Source: Neorhizobium galegae
Lineage (GTDB): Bacteria; Pseudomonadota; Alphaproteobacteria; Rhizobiales; Rhizobiaceae
DNA: 64,000 bases
Assembly (NCBI RefSeq): GCF_017877055.1
Contig: NZ_JAGIPG010000002.1
Span: 1,706,052 to 1,770,051, forward strand
Direction of reading: 5' to 3'
Positions 35,416 through 44,376 of the stretch are shown here, in pieces. The notes beneath the pieces were generated by a model. That model did not search any database. It worked only from the letters and a program-made list of their open reading frames with translations, and was not told the origin of the DNA. Position 1 is the first letter of the stretch. Each line of letters begins with the position of its first letter. The position numbers were made by a program, and so were the translations under genes.

Positions 35416-36400
35416 GCACGGTCTGCAGCCAGGCGACGGCCCGGTCCGCAAGCGGCCCGGTCGTCGCCGGCGAGAGGATGTCGCCGGCAATCACGTGGTT
35501 GCCGGGATCGCCGGTCCTGCCGACATCGAAAATCTCATGAGGTCCGCCCCAGCGGCCGGAGACCGCGCGCACCTTGTCGGGTCGGATGACCTGGTCGAGC
35601 GACGAATAGAGGAAAAGCGCCGGCGTCCTCACCTGCTCGACCGGGCTTTTGACCGAGAGCTTCACAAGGGCCGCCATCGGCAACAGCGCGCTGGTCGGAT
35701 AGCGGATCGTCCAGTGGGCGGCGTGGCGGTCGTTATAGGGCGTGAAGCCGCGGTTTTCGCCGAGCAGCAGCCTCGAAAGCTGCGGCGCGACCGGTGTTGT
35801 CAGCAGAAGCGCGGCAAAGCTGTTGATGCCGTAGTTCGGCGACAGGAAGACGGCGGCCGAGATCCGCAGTGCGATCTTCGGGTCGGCAAGCGCGAGCGTA
35901 GCGAGCGAGGCGCCGGTTGAGGTGCCGATGACGACCACACGGGAGCCGATCGCTTCGCCGATCGCGAGACTCTCCGAAAAGTCCGCCAGCCAGTCTTCAA
36001 GGCTTGCCTCACCCATCGCGTCGCCGCTGCGGCCGTGGCCGGCGAGCCGGGTGAAATAGAGATTGGCGCCGAACGCCGCTGCGACGCGGTCGGGCAGGGG
36101 ACGTATCTCCTCGGCCGAAGCCGAAAAGCCATGCAGGTAGACGATGGCGACAGGCGTCTTCGTTTTGGTCGCCGGATCGGCCCAGACGATGCGTTTTGCG
36201 GCACCCGTTCGGATGTCGGTGAAGTGGCTTTCGCTCGCGCTGAGATAGGCGTCTATGTCGGCGCCGAGGCGGGCCTTGTCGAAAGCGGGAAAACCGTCAG
36301 CGGGCATGCGCGGGCCGGACATCAACATCACCCCCAAGGCGGTGATCAGGATCGCGCAGACATAACCGACCGTCCGCCATGACAAGAATCTCCTCTGCAT
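35408..36400 (-). CDS. Membrane-anchored alpha/beta hydrolase
   Basis: 330 residues with an N-terminal signal-anchor (VGYVCAILITALGVMLMSG), then YLHGFSASAEEIRPLPDRVA, nucleophile elbow VIGTSTGASLAT, acid in LYSSLDQVI and histidine in GDPGNHVIAGD. Probably a carboxylesterase/lipase facing the periplasm. GGAGGGAGTGCCGG precedes the ATG. Overlaps the convergent ilvA end by 8 bp. Confidence 0.88.
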   Translation of the reverse strand: MQRRFLSWRTVGYVCAILITALGVMLMSGPRMPADGFPAFDKARLGADIDAYLSASESHFTDIRTGAAKRIVWADPATKTKTPVAIVYLHGFSASAEEIRPLPDRVAAAFGANLYFTRLAGHGRSGDAMGEASLEDWLADFSESLAIGEAIGSRVVVIGTSTGASLATLALADPKIALRISAAVFLSPNYGINSFAALLLTTPVAPQLSRLLLGENRGFTPYNDRHAAHWTIRYPTSALLPMAALVKLSVKSPVEQVRTPALFLYSSLDQVIRPDKVRAVSGRWGGPHEIFDVGRTGDPGNHVIAGDILSPATTGPLADRAVAWLQTVLR

Positions 36401-36457
36401 CCGGCACTCCCTCCGAACCGAAGGAGATCATAAGCGGGCTTCGTGACGGCGGAAAGT

Positions 36458-37477
36458 CTATCTGCTGCAGATCAACGGCTTGGAGGGCAGCGCGCAGAAA
36501 CCGTGGCGCTCCACCTCCGGCCGGGTCTTCTCGATCACGTTGGTCCAGACGAGGCCCGGAAAGCCGGAGGGCACCATGTCCCAGGTGTCGCGGTCGTCGA
36601 TGCCGGACGAGCCGGCGTCTCCGGCCTCGAACGGGCCGATCAGCACCACATCCGACCCGGCCGCCCGCATCCGGTCGTAGAAGCGCTCCGGCCAGCCCCA
36701 GAGCAGGAAGGCGAGATTGGCGGGGACCGGCACCAGCGTATTGCGGCATGTCTTCGGCACGTGTCCGCTCCAGCCGAGGGCCAGGTAATTGAGGAGGCAG
36801 GATTTTGCCGTGCGGTTGGAATAACCGGGAAGGCCCGCGACCAGCGTGACCGCCCTTTCGGTCGGCTCGTTGCCGCCGTAGACGGCGAAAGCCGCTGCCC
36901 GGGCAGCGGGGTCGGTATTGAGAACGGTCGCGAGCGCTTCGCCTTCCTCCGCCCGGCGGCTCTTGAAATTGATGAGGAACCGGCCCTCGGGTAATGCCGC
37001 GAAGACCTCCGGCAAGGTCGGCATCAGCCCTTTGCCTTGGCCGCGGAACGGAAAAGTTCTGCCGCCATCGGCCGTGTAACCATAGCCGATGTCGAGCGTT
37101 TTCAGGACCGGCATCGGCGTCTGTTCCGTGACGCCCTTGGCCTCGGTGCGGCAATCGAGCGTCCAGTCGTGGAAGACGGCGAACTGTTTGTCCGGCGTCA
37201 GATGCACGTCGAGTTCGACCACGTCGGCACCGGCGTCGAAGGCGGCCTTCATGCCTGCCACGGTATTTTCCAGATGGGCATGCGTCGGCGGCAGCATCAG
37301 GCTCGCGGTGCAGGTGTCGTTCCTGACATCGGCGGCATCGAAAAGCTGGTGCTGGCCGCGATGGGCAATGATGCTGAGCGGCTTGTCGTTTGGAAAACGG
37401 GAGAACAGGGAGGTATTTCCGACCCAAAGCGCAGCGATGACAGCGAGGAGGGATGCTGTGGCGATCTTCCATTTCAT
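36458..37477 (-). CDS. Periplasmic glycerophosphodiester phosphodiesterase
   Basis: 339 residues, GDPD TIM-barrel. N-terminal signal/anchor (IATASLLAVIAALWVG), catalytic SIIAHRGQHQLF, LENTVAGMKAAFDAGADVVE, ELDVHLTPD and FHDWTLDCRT. Hydrolyses glycerophosphodiesters to glycerol 3-phosphate and an alcohol. The ATG at 37477 has AGGAG upstream. Lies 57 bp downstream of the hydrolase start on the same strand, i.e. transcribed first and likely cotranscribed with it. Confidence 0.9.
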   Translation of the reverse strand: MKWKIATASLLAVIAALWVGNTSLFSRFPNDKPLSIIAHRGQHQLFDAADVRNDTCTASLMLPPTHAHLENTVAGMKAAFDAGADVVELDVHLTPDKQFAVFHDWTLDCRTEAKGVTEQTPMPVLKTLDIGYGYTADGGRTFPFRGQGKGLMPTLPEVFAALPEGRFLINFKSRRAEEGEALATVLNTDPAARAAAFAVYGGNEPTERAVTLVAGLPGYSNRTAKSCLLNYLALGWSGHVPKTCRNTLVPVPANLAFLLWGWPERFYDRMRAAGSDVVLIGPFEAGDAGSSGIDDRDTWDMVPSGFPGLVWTNVIEKTRPEVERHGFCALPSKPLICSR

Positions 37478-37581
37478 GCGGTCAGGCTCCTGAATTGTAC
37501 GGTGGCCATGAGACGCTGGACCGTGACTTTTCCTTGGGGGCCCCGCTTCCTGCCTGTGCAGGAATATGCTAGGCAGCCGCC

Positions 37582-37905
37582 ATGGCTTCGTTTCTGTCCA
37601 ATATATTCTCGATGTTCTCCGGCGGCGGCAAAGCTGCCGAGGCACCCGCTGCTTCCGTAAAACCTGTCGAGCATGCCGGCTGCATCATTCATCCGGCTCC
37701 GATCCGCGAGGGCTCGCAGTTCCGGCTGGCCGGACGTATCGAGAAGGACGTCGACGGCGAGACATTCGTGCGCAATTTCGTCCGCGCCGACGTCTTCACC
37801 TCCATGGACGACGCGGTCGAATATACCGTCCGCAAGGCGCAGCAGATCATCGACCAGAATGGTCCGGCGCTGTTTTCGGATGGGGAGAAGTCGCGCTCCG
37901 CGTGA
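37582..37905 (+). CDS. HlyU-family protein
   Basis: 107 residues: MASFLSNIFSMFSGGGKAAE, IIHPAPIREGSQFRLAGRIE, FVRADVFTSMDDAVEYTVRK match the HlyU-like family (Pfam HlyU). In Vibrio, HlyU is a DNA-binding activator of a different fold; the function of this group in rhizobia is unknown. Divergent from the GDPD gene, 104 bp apart. Confidence 0.8.
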   Translation: MASFLSNIFSMFSGGGKAAEAPAASVKPVEHAGCIIHPAPIREGSQFRLAGRIEKDVDGETFVRNFVRADVFTSMDDAVEYTVRKAQQIIDQNGPALFSDGEKSRSA

Positions 37906-38013
37906 CCTGCGTTCCGCATTGTGATTGCAAATATTGTGAGTCACACTCAAAATTAAGTCATTGGCGATAGCTTGAGGCATCTGTTCCGATGTCTTTTCTG
38001 CGGTCGACTGTTA

Positions 38014-41000
38014 ATGCGATCTCGCTGGTCATATTTTATGCTTTTTATCGGCTCCGGAGCTTCCGGCAGCCTTATTCCCCGCTTTGCCTTCGCGGATGAT
38101 CTCCTTTCGAACACCTCCCGGCTGGATATGACATGGGTGCTCGTCGCCTCCGGGCTGGTGATGATGATGCAGGTCGGCTTCCTTCTGCTCGAAGCCGGCA
38201 TGGTGCGCTCGAAGAATTCGATCAACGTAGCTCAGAAAAACCTTCTCGACTTCGTCTTCGGCGTCGTCGCCTTCGCCGCGGTCGGCTTCATGATCGCCTT
38301 CGGCCGTTCGAACGGTTTCCTGTTCGGGAAGCAGAGCGAGTTCTATTTCCTGCGGGATCTCGACAGCTGGCAGTCGGCGTTTTTCGTCTTCCAGGTGATG
38401 TTTTGCGGCACGGCGGCAACGATCGTATCCGGCGCCGTCGCCGAGCGCATGAAGCTGTCCGCTTACGTTTTCGGCTCGCTGTTCATGTCGGGGCTGATCT
38501 ACCCGGCGTTCGTGCATTGGGCCTGGGGTTCGGCACTGTTCCCGAATGCATCGGCTTTCCTGTCGCAGATGGGTTTCGTCGATTTTGCCGGCTCCACGGT
38601 CGTTCATTCGACCGGCGGCTGGGTGGCACTTGCGGCCTGCATGGTTATCGGCCCGCGCATCGGCAAGTTCAATGCCGACGGCACGCCGGTCCGGATCGCC
38701 GGCCATAGCCCGGTTCTGTCGACCACCGGCGCGCTGCTGCTCTTCATCGGCTGGATCGGGTTCAACGGTGGTTCGACGCTCGGCGTTTCCGACCATGTAG
38801 CGCCGATCATCATGAACACGGTTCTGGCCGGCGGCATGGGCACCTGCGTCGGTTATGTCATCGGCTTCTACCAGGACGGCGTCATCCTCCCCGAAAAGTC
38901 GAATTCCGGCATGCTCGGCGGTCTGGTCGCGGTCACCGCCGGCTGCCATATCCTCGATCCGGCAAACGCGCTGATGGTCGGCGCGATCGGCGGCGCCGTG
39001 GCGATCTTCGGCAACGCGTTCGTCGAGAGAACCCTCAGGATCGACGACGCGGTCGGCGCGATCGGCGTGCATGCCTTTGCCGGCGTCACTGGTACACTGC
39101 TTCTGGCGCTGCTCGCCCCGGTCGATCAGCTGCCGGCCGGCGGCAGGCTTGCGCAATTGCACGTGCAGCTCGTCGGCGTCGGCGTCAATTTCTACTGGTC
39201 CTTCGGTCTCGGCTACGCCTTCTTCTGGGCGGCGGACCGACTGATGCGGATCCGCGTTTCGGCCAGGGAGGAAGAGGACGGGCTGAACCTTGCCGAACAT
39301 GCGACGCGCCTCGGCGTCGGACATGTGGAGGACGCTCTGGCCGATCTTCTCGGCGGCAATGCCGACCTGCGCCAACGCCTCCCCGTGGTGAAGGGCGACG
39401 AGGCCGAAAGGCTGACCGGGCTCTTCAACCGGCTGATGGACAACATCGAGGAAGAGGAACGCAGCCGCGGAGAGCTGATGGAGCTCCGCCACAACGACGA
39501 GGATTCCGAGCGCGTCGCAGCGCTTGCGAACGCCACGTTCGAAGCGATCCTGATCCACCGGGGCGGCATCATCGTCGACGGCAACGAACAACTTGGCAAG
39601 ATGGTCGGCCTGCCGCTTATCGAGATCATCGGCCGGTCCGTTTTCGATATCCTCCACGACGGCGAGACGATCCGCGTGGCCGACCTGATGAACCTCAACG
39701 ATGACAACAGCCACGAGATCGTCGTGAGGCTGGCAAACGGCGAGGAAATCCCGGTCGAGGCGCGTGGCCGCGACATCCTTTATCGTGGCGAAAAAGCTCG
39801 TATCGGCTGCCTCGTCGACCTTACGGAGCGGAAGCTCGCGGAGAGCCGCATGCGCTACCTCGCTCTCCACGATCCACTGACCGGGCTGCCGAACCGCGTG
39901 CTGTTCTCCGAGCGGCTGACCGAGCTGGTGGAGGAGGCCGGAAACGGCAAGGGTTGCGGCGTCCTGATGGTCGATCTCGACCGCTTCAAGGACATCAACG
40001 ACATCCATGGCCACCAGGCCGGCGATGCGGTGATCCGCGAGGCCGCCGTACGCCTTGCGGCCGAGGCCGGTGCGGACAACATCGTCGCCCGGCTGGGTGG
40101 AGACGAGTTCGCCGTCATCATCGCCCACACGTCCGATATCGACGAGCTTGAGAGGTTCGGCGATCGGCTGCTCGCCGCGATGGCCTATCCGATCGATATC
40201 GGCCATGGCGAACAGGTCAATATCAGCGTCAGCATCGGCGGTGCCCTGTGCCCCGAAAATGCAGGGGACATGGACGCGCTGATCGGCTGCGCCGACGTCG
40301 CCCTCTATCACGCCAAGAATGCCGGCCGAAACGCCTGCCGAACGTTTAAGCCCGGCATGAACGAACTGATCGAAAAGCGACGGGCACTGGAAGTCGATCT
40401 GGAGATCGCCCTGCAGCGGGGCGAGTTCGAACTGTACCTGCAGCCGCGCGTCGAGGCGGAAAGCGCCATCATCATCGGTTACGAGGCACTGCTGCGCTGG
40501 GTTCATCCGAAGCGCGGAATGATCAGCCCCGGCGATTTCATTCCGGTCGCCGAAGCCTCCGGCAAGATCATCCGGCTCGGCGCCTGGGTGCTCGCCGAAG
40601 CCTGCAGGATCCTGGACGATATCGACGGCCATATCAGCGTCAACGTCAGCCCGCTGCAGTTCCGCCATGCGGATTTCGTCGCTGATCTTGCAGATCTGCT
40701 GAAAAGCACCGACGCCGATCCGCGCCGGATCGAGCTCGAGATCACCGAAAGCGTGCTGATCGAGGACGACAAGCGCGCCGTGCAGATCCTCAACGATCTG
40801 AAGCGCATGGGTTTCCACATCGCGCTTGACGATTTTGGCACGGGTTATTCGTCGCTGAGCTATCTCAGCCGCTACCCGTTCGACACGATCAAGATCGACC
40901 GCAGCTTCGTCAACAACCTGAACCAGGTCGATAACGCGCAGATCATCGTGCGCACCATCATCGACCTGGGCACCGGCCTCGGCATGAAGGTCGTCGCGGA

Positions 41001-41226
41001 AGGCGTAGAAACGACGGAGCAGGCGCTGTTCCTCGCCCATGCGGGCTGCGACGAGCTGCAGGGTTATCTTCTCGGCAAACCCAGGAAACTAAGCGAGATC
41101 ACGCGCGAAATCGATCCGGCGATCGCAACTCAACTCCGTAACGTGCCGAAGAAGCTGCCCGAGATCCAGGATTACCCGACGTTCGAAGGGGAAACCTACC
41201 GGCCGTTATTGCATAGTCATGCATAA
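38014..41226 (+). CDS. Ammonium transporter fused to PAS, GGDEF and EAL domains (candidate ammonium-responsive c-di-GMP enzyme)
   Basis: About 1070 residues. Residues 1-415: signal-like start then an 11-helix Amt/Rh domain with FQVMFCGTAATIVSGAVAER, twin-histidine candidates in FVHWAWG (about 168) and GVHAFAG (about 353), and GWIGFNGG. Then a HAMP-like linker (to 490), PAS (about 500-605), GGDEF (RLGGDEFAVI, 695-699 intact; no RxxD inhibitory site at the usual place), and EAL (GYEALLRW about 824, ITES, LDDFGTGYSSLSY, KIDRSFV). Both catalytic sets look intact. No glnK adjacent. The start is uncertain: ATG 38014 lacks a good ribosome site; TTG 37972 and ATG 38038 are alternatives. Confidence 0.93.
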   Translation: MRSRWSYFMLFIGSGASGSLIPRFAFADDLLSNTSRLDMTWVLVASGLVMMMQVGFLLLEAGMVRSKNSINVAQKNLLDFVFGVVAFAAVGFMIAFGRSNGFLFGKQSEFYFLRDLDSWQSAFFVFQVMFCGTAATIVSGAVAERMKLSAYVFGSLFMSGLIYPAFVHWAWGSALFPNASAFLSQMGFVDFAGSTVVHSTGGWVALAACMVIGPRIGKFNADGTPVRIAGHSPVLSTTGALLLFIGWIGFNGGSTLGVSDHVAPIIMNTVLAGGMGTCVGYVIGFYQDGVILPEKSNSGMLGGLVAVTAGCHILDPANALMVGAIGGAVAIFGNAFVERTLRIDDAVGAIGVHAFAGVTGTLLLALLAPVDQLPAGGRLAQLHVQLVGVGVNFYWSFGLGYAFFWAADRLMRIRVSAREEEDGLNLAEHATRLGVGHVEDALADLLGGNADLRQRLPVVKGDEAERLTGLFNRLMDNIEEEERSRGELMELRHNDEDSERVAALANATFEAILIHRGGIIVDGNEQLGKMVGLPLIEIIGRSVFDILHDGETIRVADLMNLNDDNSHEIVVRLANGEEIPVEARGRDILYRGEKARIGCLVDLTERKLAESRMRYLALHDPLTGLPNRVLFSERLTELVEEAGNGKGCGVLMVDLDRFKDINDIHGHQAGDAVIREAAVRLAAEAGADNIVARLGGDEFAVIIAHTSDIDELERFGDRLLAAMAYPIDIGHGEQVNISVSIGGALCPENAGDMDALIGCADVALYHAKNAGRNACRTFKPGMNELIEKRRALEVDLEIALQRGEFELYLQPRVEAESAIIIGYEALLRWVHPKRGMISPGDFIPVAEASGKIIRLGAWVLAEACRILDDIDGHISVNVSPLQFRHADFVADLADLLKSTDADPRRIELEITESVLIEDDKRAVQILNDLKRMGFHIALDDFGTGYSSLSYLSRYPFDTIKIDRSFVNNLNQVDNAQIIVRTIIDLGTGLGMKVVAEGVETTEQALFLAHAGCDELQGYLLGKPRKLSEITREIDPAIATQLRNVPKKLPEIQDYPTFEGETYRPLLHSHA

Positions 41227-41311
41227 TGGCCATAATCCTCAAGGGGTTGGAGCACGTAAAACGATAGCCGTTACAGCGGTATAGCACCTTCAGGGGGTGG
41301 AACGGATCGAG

Positions 41312-42595
41312 ATGCAAGCGTTCAATCTGGCCCTCTTCCTTCTGGAAGCGGTGATCTACTTCTCTGTCATGACGATGTTCCTGCATTTCCGTCGTCAACT
41401 CGGCCTCGGGGTATTCCTGGCTGCACTCGGCGTCATGCATTTCATGGAGACCTACCTCGCCGCGGTCTTCTACATCGAACTTCCGTTCGGCACCGTTTCC
41501 CCCGGCTCGTCGGTCTTTTTTGCCGGAAAGCTGATGATGATCCTGCTCCTTTACCTGAAGGAGGATGCGGCAGTCGTCCGCCAGCCGATCTACGGGCTTT
41601 TCCTCGGCAATCTGCTGACCGTGGGCATCGCTCAGATTCTCCAGATACACGAGGTCGTGGCACTGCCGGGGGGCCGCGCCGCAGACATGGTGTTCTTGAG
41701 CGAGATGGGGTGGCTGATGGTGTGGGGCACGGCGCTGCTCTATGTCGATGCAATCTGCATCATCCTGCTCTACGAACGGCTGGGCCGGGTGCTGCGCAGC
41801 AATGTCGTGCTGCGTTTCGCGATCAGCGGCGCAGCTGTCCTGACTTTCGACCAGATCGGCTTTTACGCAGGGCTGAACATCCTCTTCGGTGCGCCGCCTT
41901 CGGTCTTCTTCGGCGGGTGGTATGCCAAGCTGCTGTCCGTGGTGCTCTATTCGCTGCTGTTTGCCGTCTATCTCAAGATTGAGCAGATCCCGCGCCTCGC
42001 CAGATCGACGCGCGAGATCACCGATATCTTCAACGACCTGACGTTTCGCGAGCGTTATCAGGCGCTGCTTGCCAAGAGCGGGGTCGACGGGCTGACCGGT
42101 CTTTTCGACCGCGGGCGCCTTGAGGCCGATGTTCCGAAGCTCATTCACCACTGTCTCGACCGGGGAAAAGGGCTCAGCCTCATCATCGTCGACGCGGATC
42201 ATTTCAAGCAGGTCAATGACCTCTTCGGCCACCTGAAAGGCGATGAGGTGCTGAAGGAAGTTGCCGTATGCCTGCAGGCCGGTTCCCGCCCGAGCGACCA
42301 TCTCTCCCGTTTCGGCGGTGAGGAATTCGTGATGATCCTGCCCGATACCGACCACGACAGCGCCTTGATGATCGCTGAACGCATGCGGACCGCCATCTGC
42401 CGTTCGGTCATTCGTCCCGACGGCCAATGCGTCACCGTCTCGATCGGCGTGGCCACGGCTCCGGAAGACGGACACGCGCTCGATACGCTGCTCGGGCGTG
42501 CCGACGAGCGGCTCTACCGCGCAAAAAATGACGGCCGGGACAACGTCCACGGCCGTCTTGGCAGGCTCGTCCCGTCAGGCGCAGGGACGGCTTAA
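41312..42595 (+). CDS. Membrane-bound diguanylate cyclase with inhibitory site
   Basis: About 427 residues: six to seven helices (1-225) forming a membrane sensor, then GGDEF domain with DGLTGLFDRGRLE, LIIVDADHFKQVND, the feedback site RPSD (326-329) five residues before GGEEF (335-339), and VSIGVATAPEDG. Makes c-di-GMP and should be product-inhibited. ATG at 41312 preferred over GTG at 41297. It follows the Amt fusion by 85 bp on the same strand and is probably cotranscribed. Shares TTAA stop bases with convergent azoR. Confidence 0.93.
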   Translation: MQAFNLALFLLEAVIYFSVMTMFLHFRRQLGLGVFLAALGVMHFMETYLAAVFYIELPFGTVSPGSSVFFAGKLMMILLLYLKEDAAVVRQPIYGLFLGNLLTVGIAQILQIHEVVALPGGRAADMVFLSEMGWLMVWGTALLYVDAICIILLYERLGRVLRSNVVLRFAISGAAVLTFDQIGFYAGLNILFGAPPSVFFGGWYAKLLSVVLYSLLFAVYLKIEQIPRLARSTREITDIFNDLTFRERYQALLAKSGVDGLTGLFDRGRLEADVPKLIHHCLDRGKGLSLIIVDADHFKQVNDLFGHLKGDEVLKEVAVCLQAGSRPSDHLSRFGGEEFVMILPDTDHDSALMIAERMRTAICRSVIRPDGQCVTVSIGVATAPEDGHALDTLLGRADERLYRAKNDGRDNVHGRLGRLVPSGAGTA

Positions 42596-43209
42596 GCGGC
42601 GAGAGCGAGCTGCCGGTTACGCTGCTGGGCGCTGGCGACCGCCTTTTCAGCAGCTTCGGGGCCGAAAGCGACGCCTTCGACATAGATGACTTCCACATCC
42701 GTCATGCCTAGGAAGCCGAGGACGGTCGTCAGGTAGGGGACGGCATGGTTCATGCCGGTGGCCGGGCCCTGGGAATAGACGCCGCCGGATGCAAGCACGA
42801 TATAGACCTTCTTGCCCTTGGCGAGGCCTTCCGGGCCTTCAGCCGTGTAGCGGAACGTCTGGCCGGCGCGGGCGACGTTGTCGATCCAGCTTTTCAGCGT
42901 CGAATAGATGTTGAAGTTGATGAGGCCGGTGGCGATGACCACCGTATCGGCTGCCAGCAGCTCGGCGACCAGCTTGTCGGAATAGTCGGCGGCGGCAGCT
43001 TCTGCCGGGGTGCGGTCGGCCGCCGGCTTGCGGATGGCGGACGTGGTGACGCTGTCGAGATGCGGGATCGGGTTGACACCGAGATCGCGATGGACAACCG
43101 ACGGACCGTTGTCGCGGGCGCTCAGTTCGTTGGCGAGGTCATGGGCCACCTTGCTGGACAGCGAGTCGTCGCCGCGCGGGCTGGAAGTGACGAGGAGGAT
43201 GGAGGACAT
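42592..43209 (-). CDS. azoR: FMN-dependent NADH azoreductase
   Basis: 205-residue flavodoxin-2-fold enzyme reducing azo compounds and quinones. FMN-binding VTSSPRGDDSLSSKVAHDLA, LINFNIYSTLKSWIDNVARA and LASGGVYSQGPATGMNHAVP are typical of AzoR. GGAAAAAAAGC precedes the ATG. Divergent from a LysR gene, the common arrangement for an enzyme controlled by its neighbour. Confidence 0.92.
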   Translation of the reverse strand: MSSILLVTSSPRGDDSLSSKVAHDLANELSARDNGPSVVHRDLGVNPIPHLDSVTTSAIRKPAADRTPAEAAAADYSDKLVAELLAADTVVIATGLINFNIYSTLKSWIDNVARAGQTFRYTAEGPEGLAKGKKVYIVLASGGVYSQGPATGMNHAVPYLTTVLGFLGMTDVEVIYVEGVAFGPEAAEKAVASAQQRNRQLALAA

Positions 43210-43317
43210 GCTTTTTTTCCTTGTCTGGAGATCTTATCTGCGGTCTTGGGCCCGCAGAAGGATTGGAGAGCGGGTGGATCCGCTGTGTTCGAGGGAATAG
43301 ATAGGCGTGGACGCTCA

Positions 43318-43354
43318 TCGATAAAACTGAGATAATATCGAAGCTATCTATCGA
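43318..43354. promoter_or_regulatory. Candidate LysR binding region between azoR and lysR
   Basis: TCGATA (43318-43323), TATCGA (43336-43341) and TATCGA (43349-43354) form a dyad plus a repeated half-site in the 153-bp divergent interval, adjacent to the regulator's start. The first two fit inverted arms of a LysR recognition site. Confidence 0.45.
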
Positions 43355-43362
43355 AAATTTGG

Positions 43363-44340
43363 ATGATGACCATGGATGCCAACCCCACCCTCGATCAGTT
43401 GCAGGTATTTCTGGCGGTTGCCGAGACAGGCAGCTTTTCCGCCGCCTCACGCGCGCTGAACCGGGCCCAATCGGTGGTGAGCTATACGATCGGCAATCTG
43501 GAAGCCCAGCTCGAAATGCCGCTTTTCGAGCGCAGCGGCGCCCGCCAGCCGAAGCTGACCGAAGCGGGCAAGGCGCTGCTGACCGACGCCCGGCGCATCG
43601 TCGCGGACCTCCAAGTGATGCGCGCCCGGGCGAAGAGCATCAAGCAGGGGCTGGAGGCAGAACTGTCGGTGGCGCTGAGCGTGATGGTACCGTCGGATGC
43701 CGTTGTGGCGGAGCTGCGTGAGTTCCGGGAAAGATTCCCGAGTGTGGCCCTCAACCTCAATGTCGGCGAGCTCGGCATGGTCATGGAGATGGTCATTTCC
43801 GGGAAGGCCGATATCGGTATAGGCGGTTCGATCCTTCGGCAGGAGGATTCGTTGGTGATGGAGAAGATCGGCTATTCGTTCATGATTCCCGTCGCCGCCG
43901 CCGAACATCCGCTTGCAAAACTCGGTCGGCCTCTGACGCTCGCGGACGTGCGCGAGGAAGTCCAGATGGTCGTGACGGATACGTCCGGCCTGACGAAGGG
44001 CCGCGATTTCAATGTCTTGTCCTACAAGACGTGGCGGGTTAGCGACATCGCCACAAAGCACCAGCTGATCAAGGGTGGTCTCGGCTGGGGTGGTCTGCCC
44101 GCGTCCGTCGCCGGAAGGGACATCATGGACGGAACTCTCGTGGCACTCGATCTCGAAGCCTACGAGCAGAGCCAATACCCGCTCTACGCCATGCGCAAGG
44201 CCGCAAACCCGCTGGGACCTGCGGGCCGTTGGCTGGTCGATGCCATGGAGCGCCGGCTTTCGACCTGCCCAAGCCACGGTGACTTCAAGCAGATGCTGGG
44301 CATGGAATCTCGGGAAACGATCCCTCAAGCCGCCGAATAG
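43363..44340 (+). CDS. LysR-family transcriptional regulator
   Basis: 325 residues. Winged-helix N-terminus LDQLQVFLAVAETGSFSAAS followed by ALNRAQSVVSYTIGNLEAQL and LFERSGARQPKLTEAGKALL; substrate-binding domain from about 92. Starts MMTMDANPT; a second ATG at 43372 is possible. Probably controls the divergent azoR in response to quinone or electrophile stress (inference from context). Confidence 0.92.
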   Translation: MMTMDANPTLDQLQVFLAVAETGSFSAASRALNRAQSVVSYTIGNLEAQLEMPLFERSGARQPKLTEAGKALLTDARRIVADLQVMRARAKSIKQGLEAELSVALSVMVPSDAVVAELREFRERFPSVALNLNVGELGMVMEMVISGKADIGIGGSILRQEDSLVMEKIGYSFMIPVAAAEHPLAKLGRPLTLADVREEVQMVVTDTSGLTKGRDFNVLSYKTWRVSDIATKHQLIKGGLGWGGLPASVAGRDIMDGTLVALDLEAYEQSQYPLYAMRKAANPLGPAGRWLVDAMERRLSTCPSHGDFKQMLGMESRETIPQAAE

Positions 44341-44376
44341 CCGAAGCAGTGCCGGCCGGGGCACATCAAAGCAGGT

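Noticed and set aside
37582..37905. Virulence regulator HlyU
   Set aside because: The family name comes from a Pfam label; nothing here indicates haemolysin control.
37906..38013. glnK gene upstream of the Amt fusion, as in a normal glnK-amtB operon
   Set aside because: The interval is only about 110 bp and contains no PII-like sequence.
38029..41040. 1003-codon open frame antisense to the Amt fusion
   Set aside because: It mirrors the codon pattern of the sense gene (GC-rich third positions keep the opposite frame open), is rich in Asp/Arg/Gln/His with no domain, and has no ribosome site.
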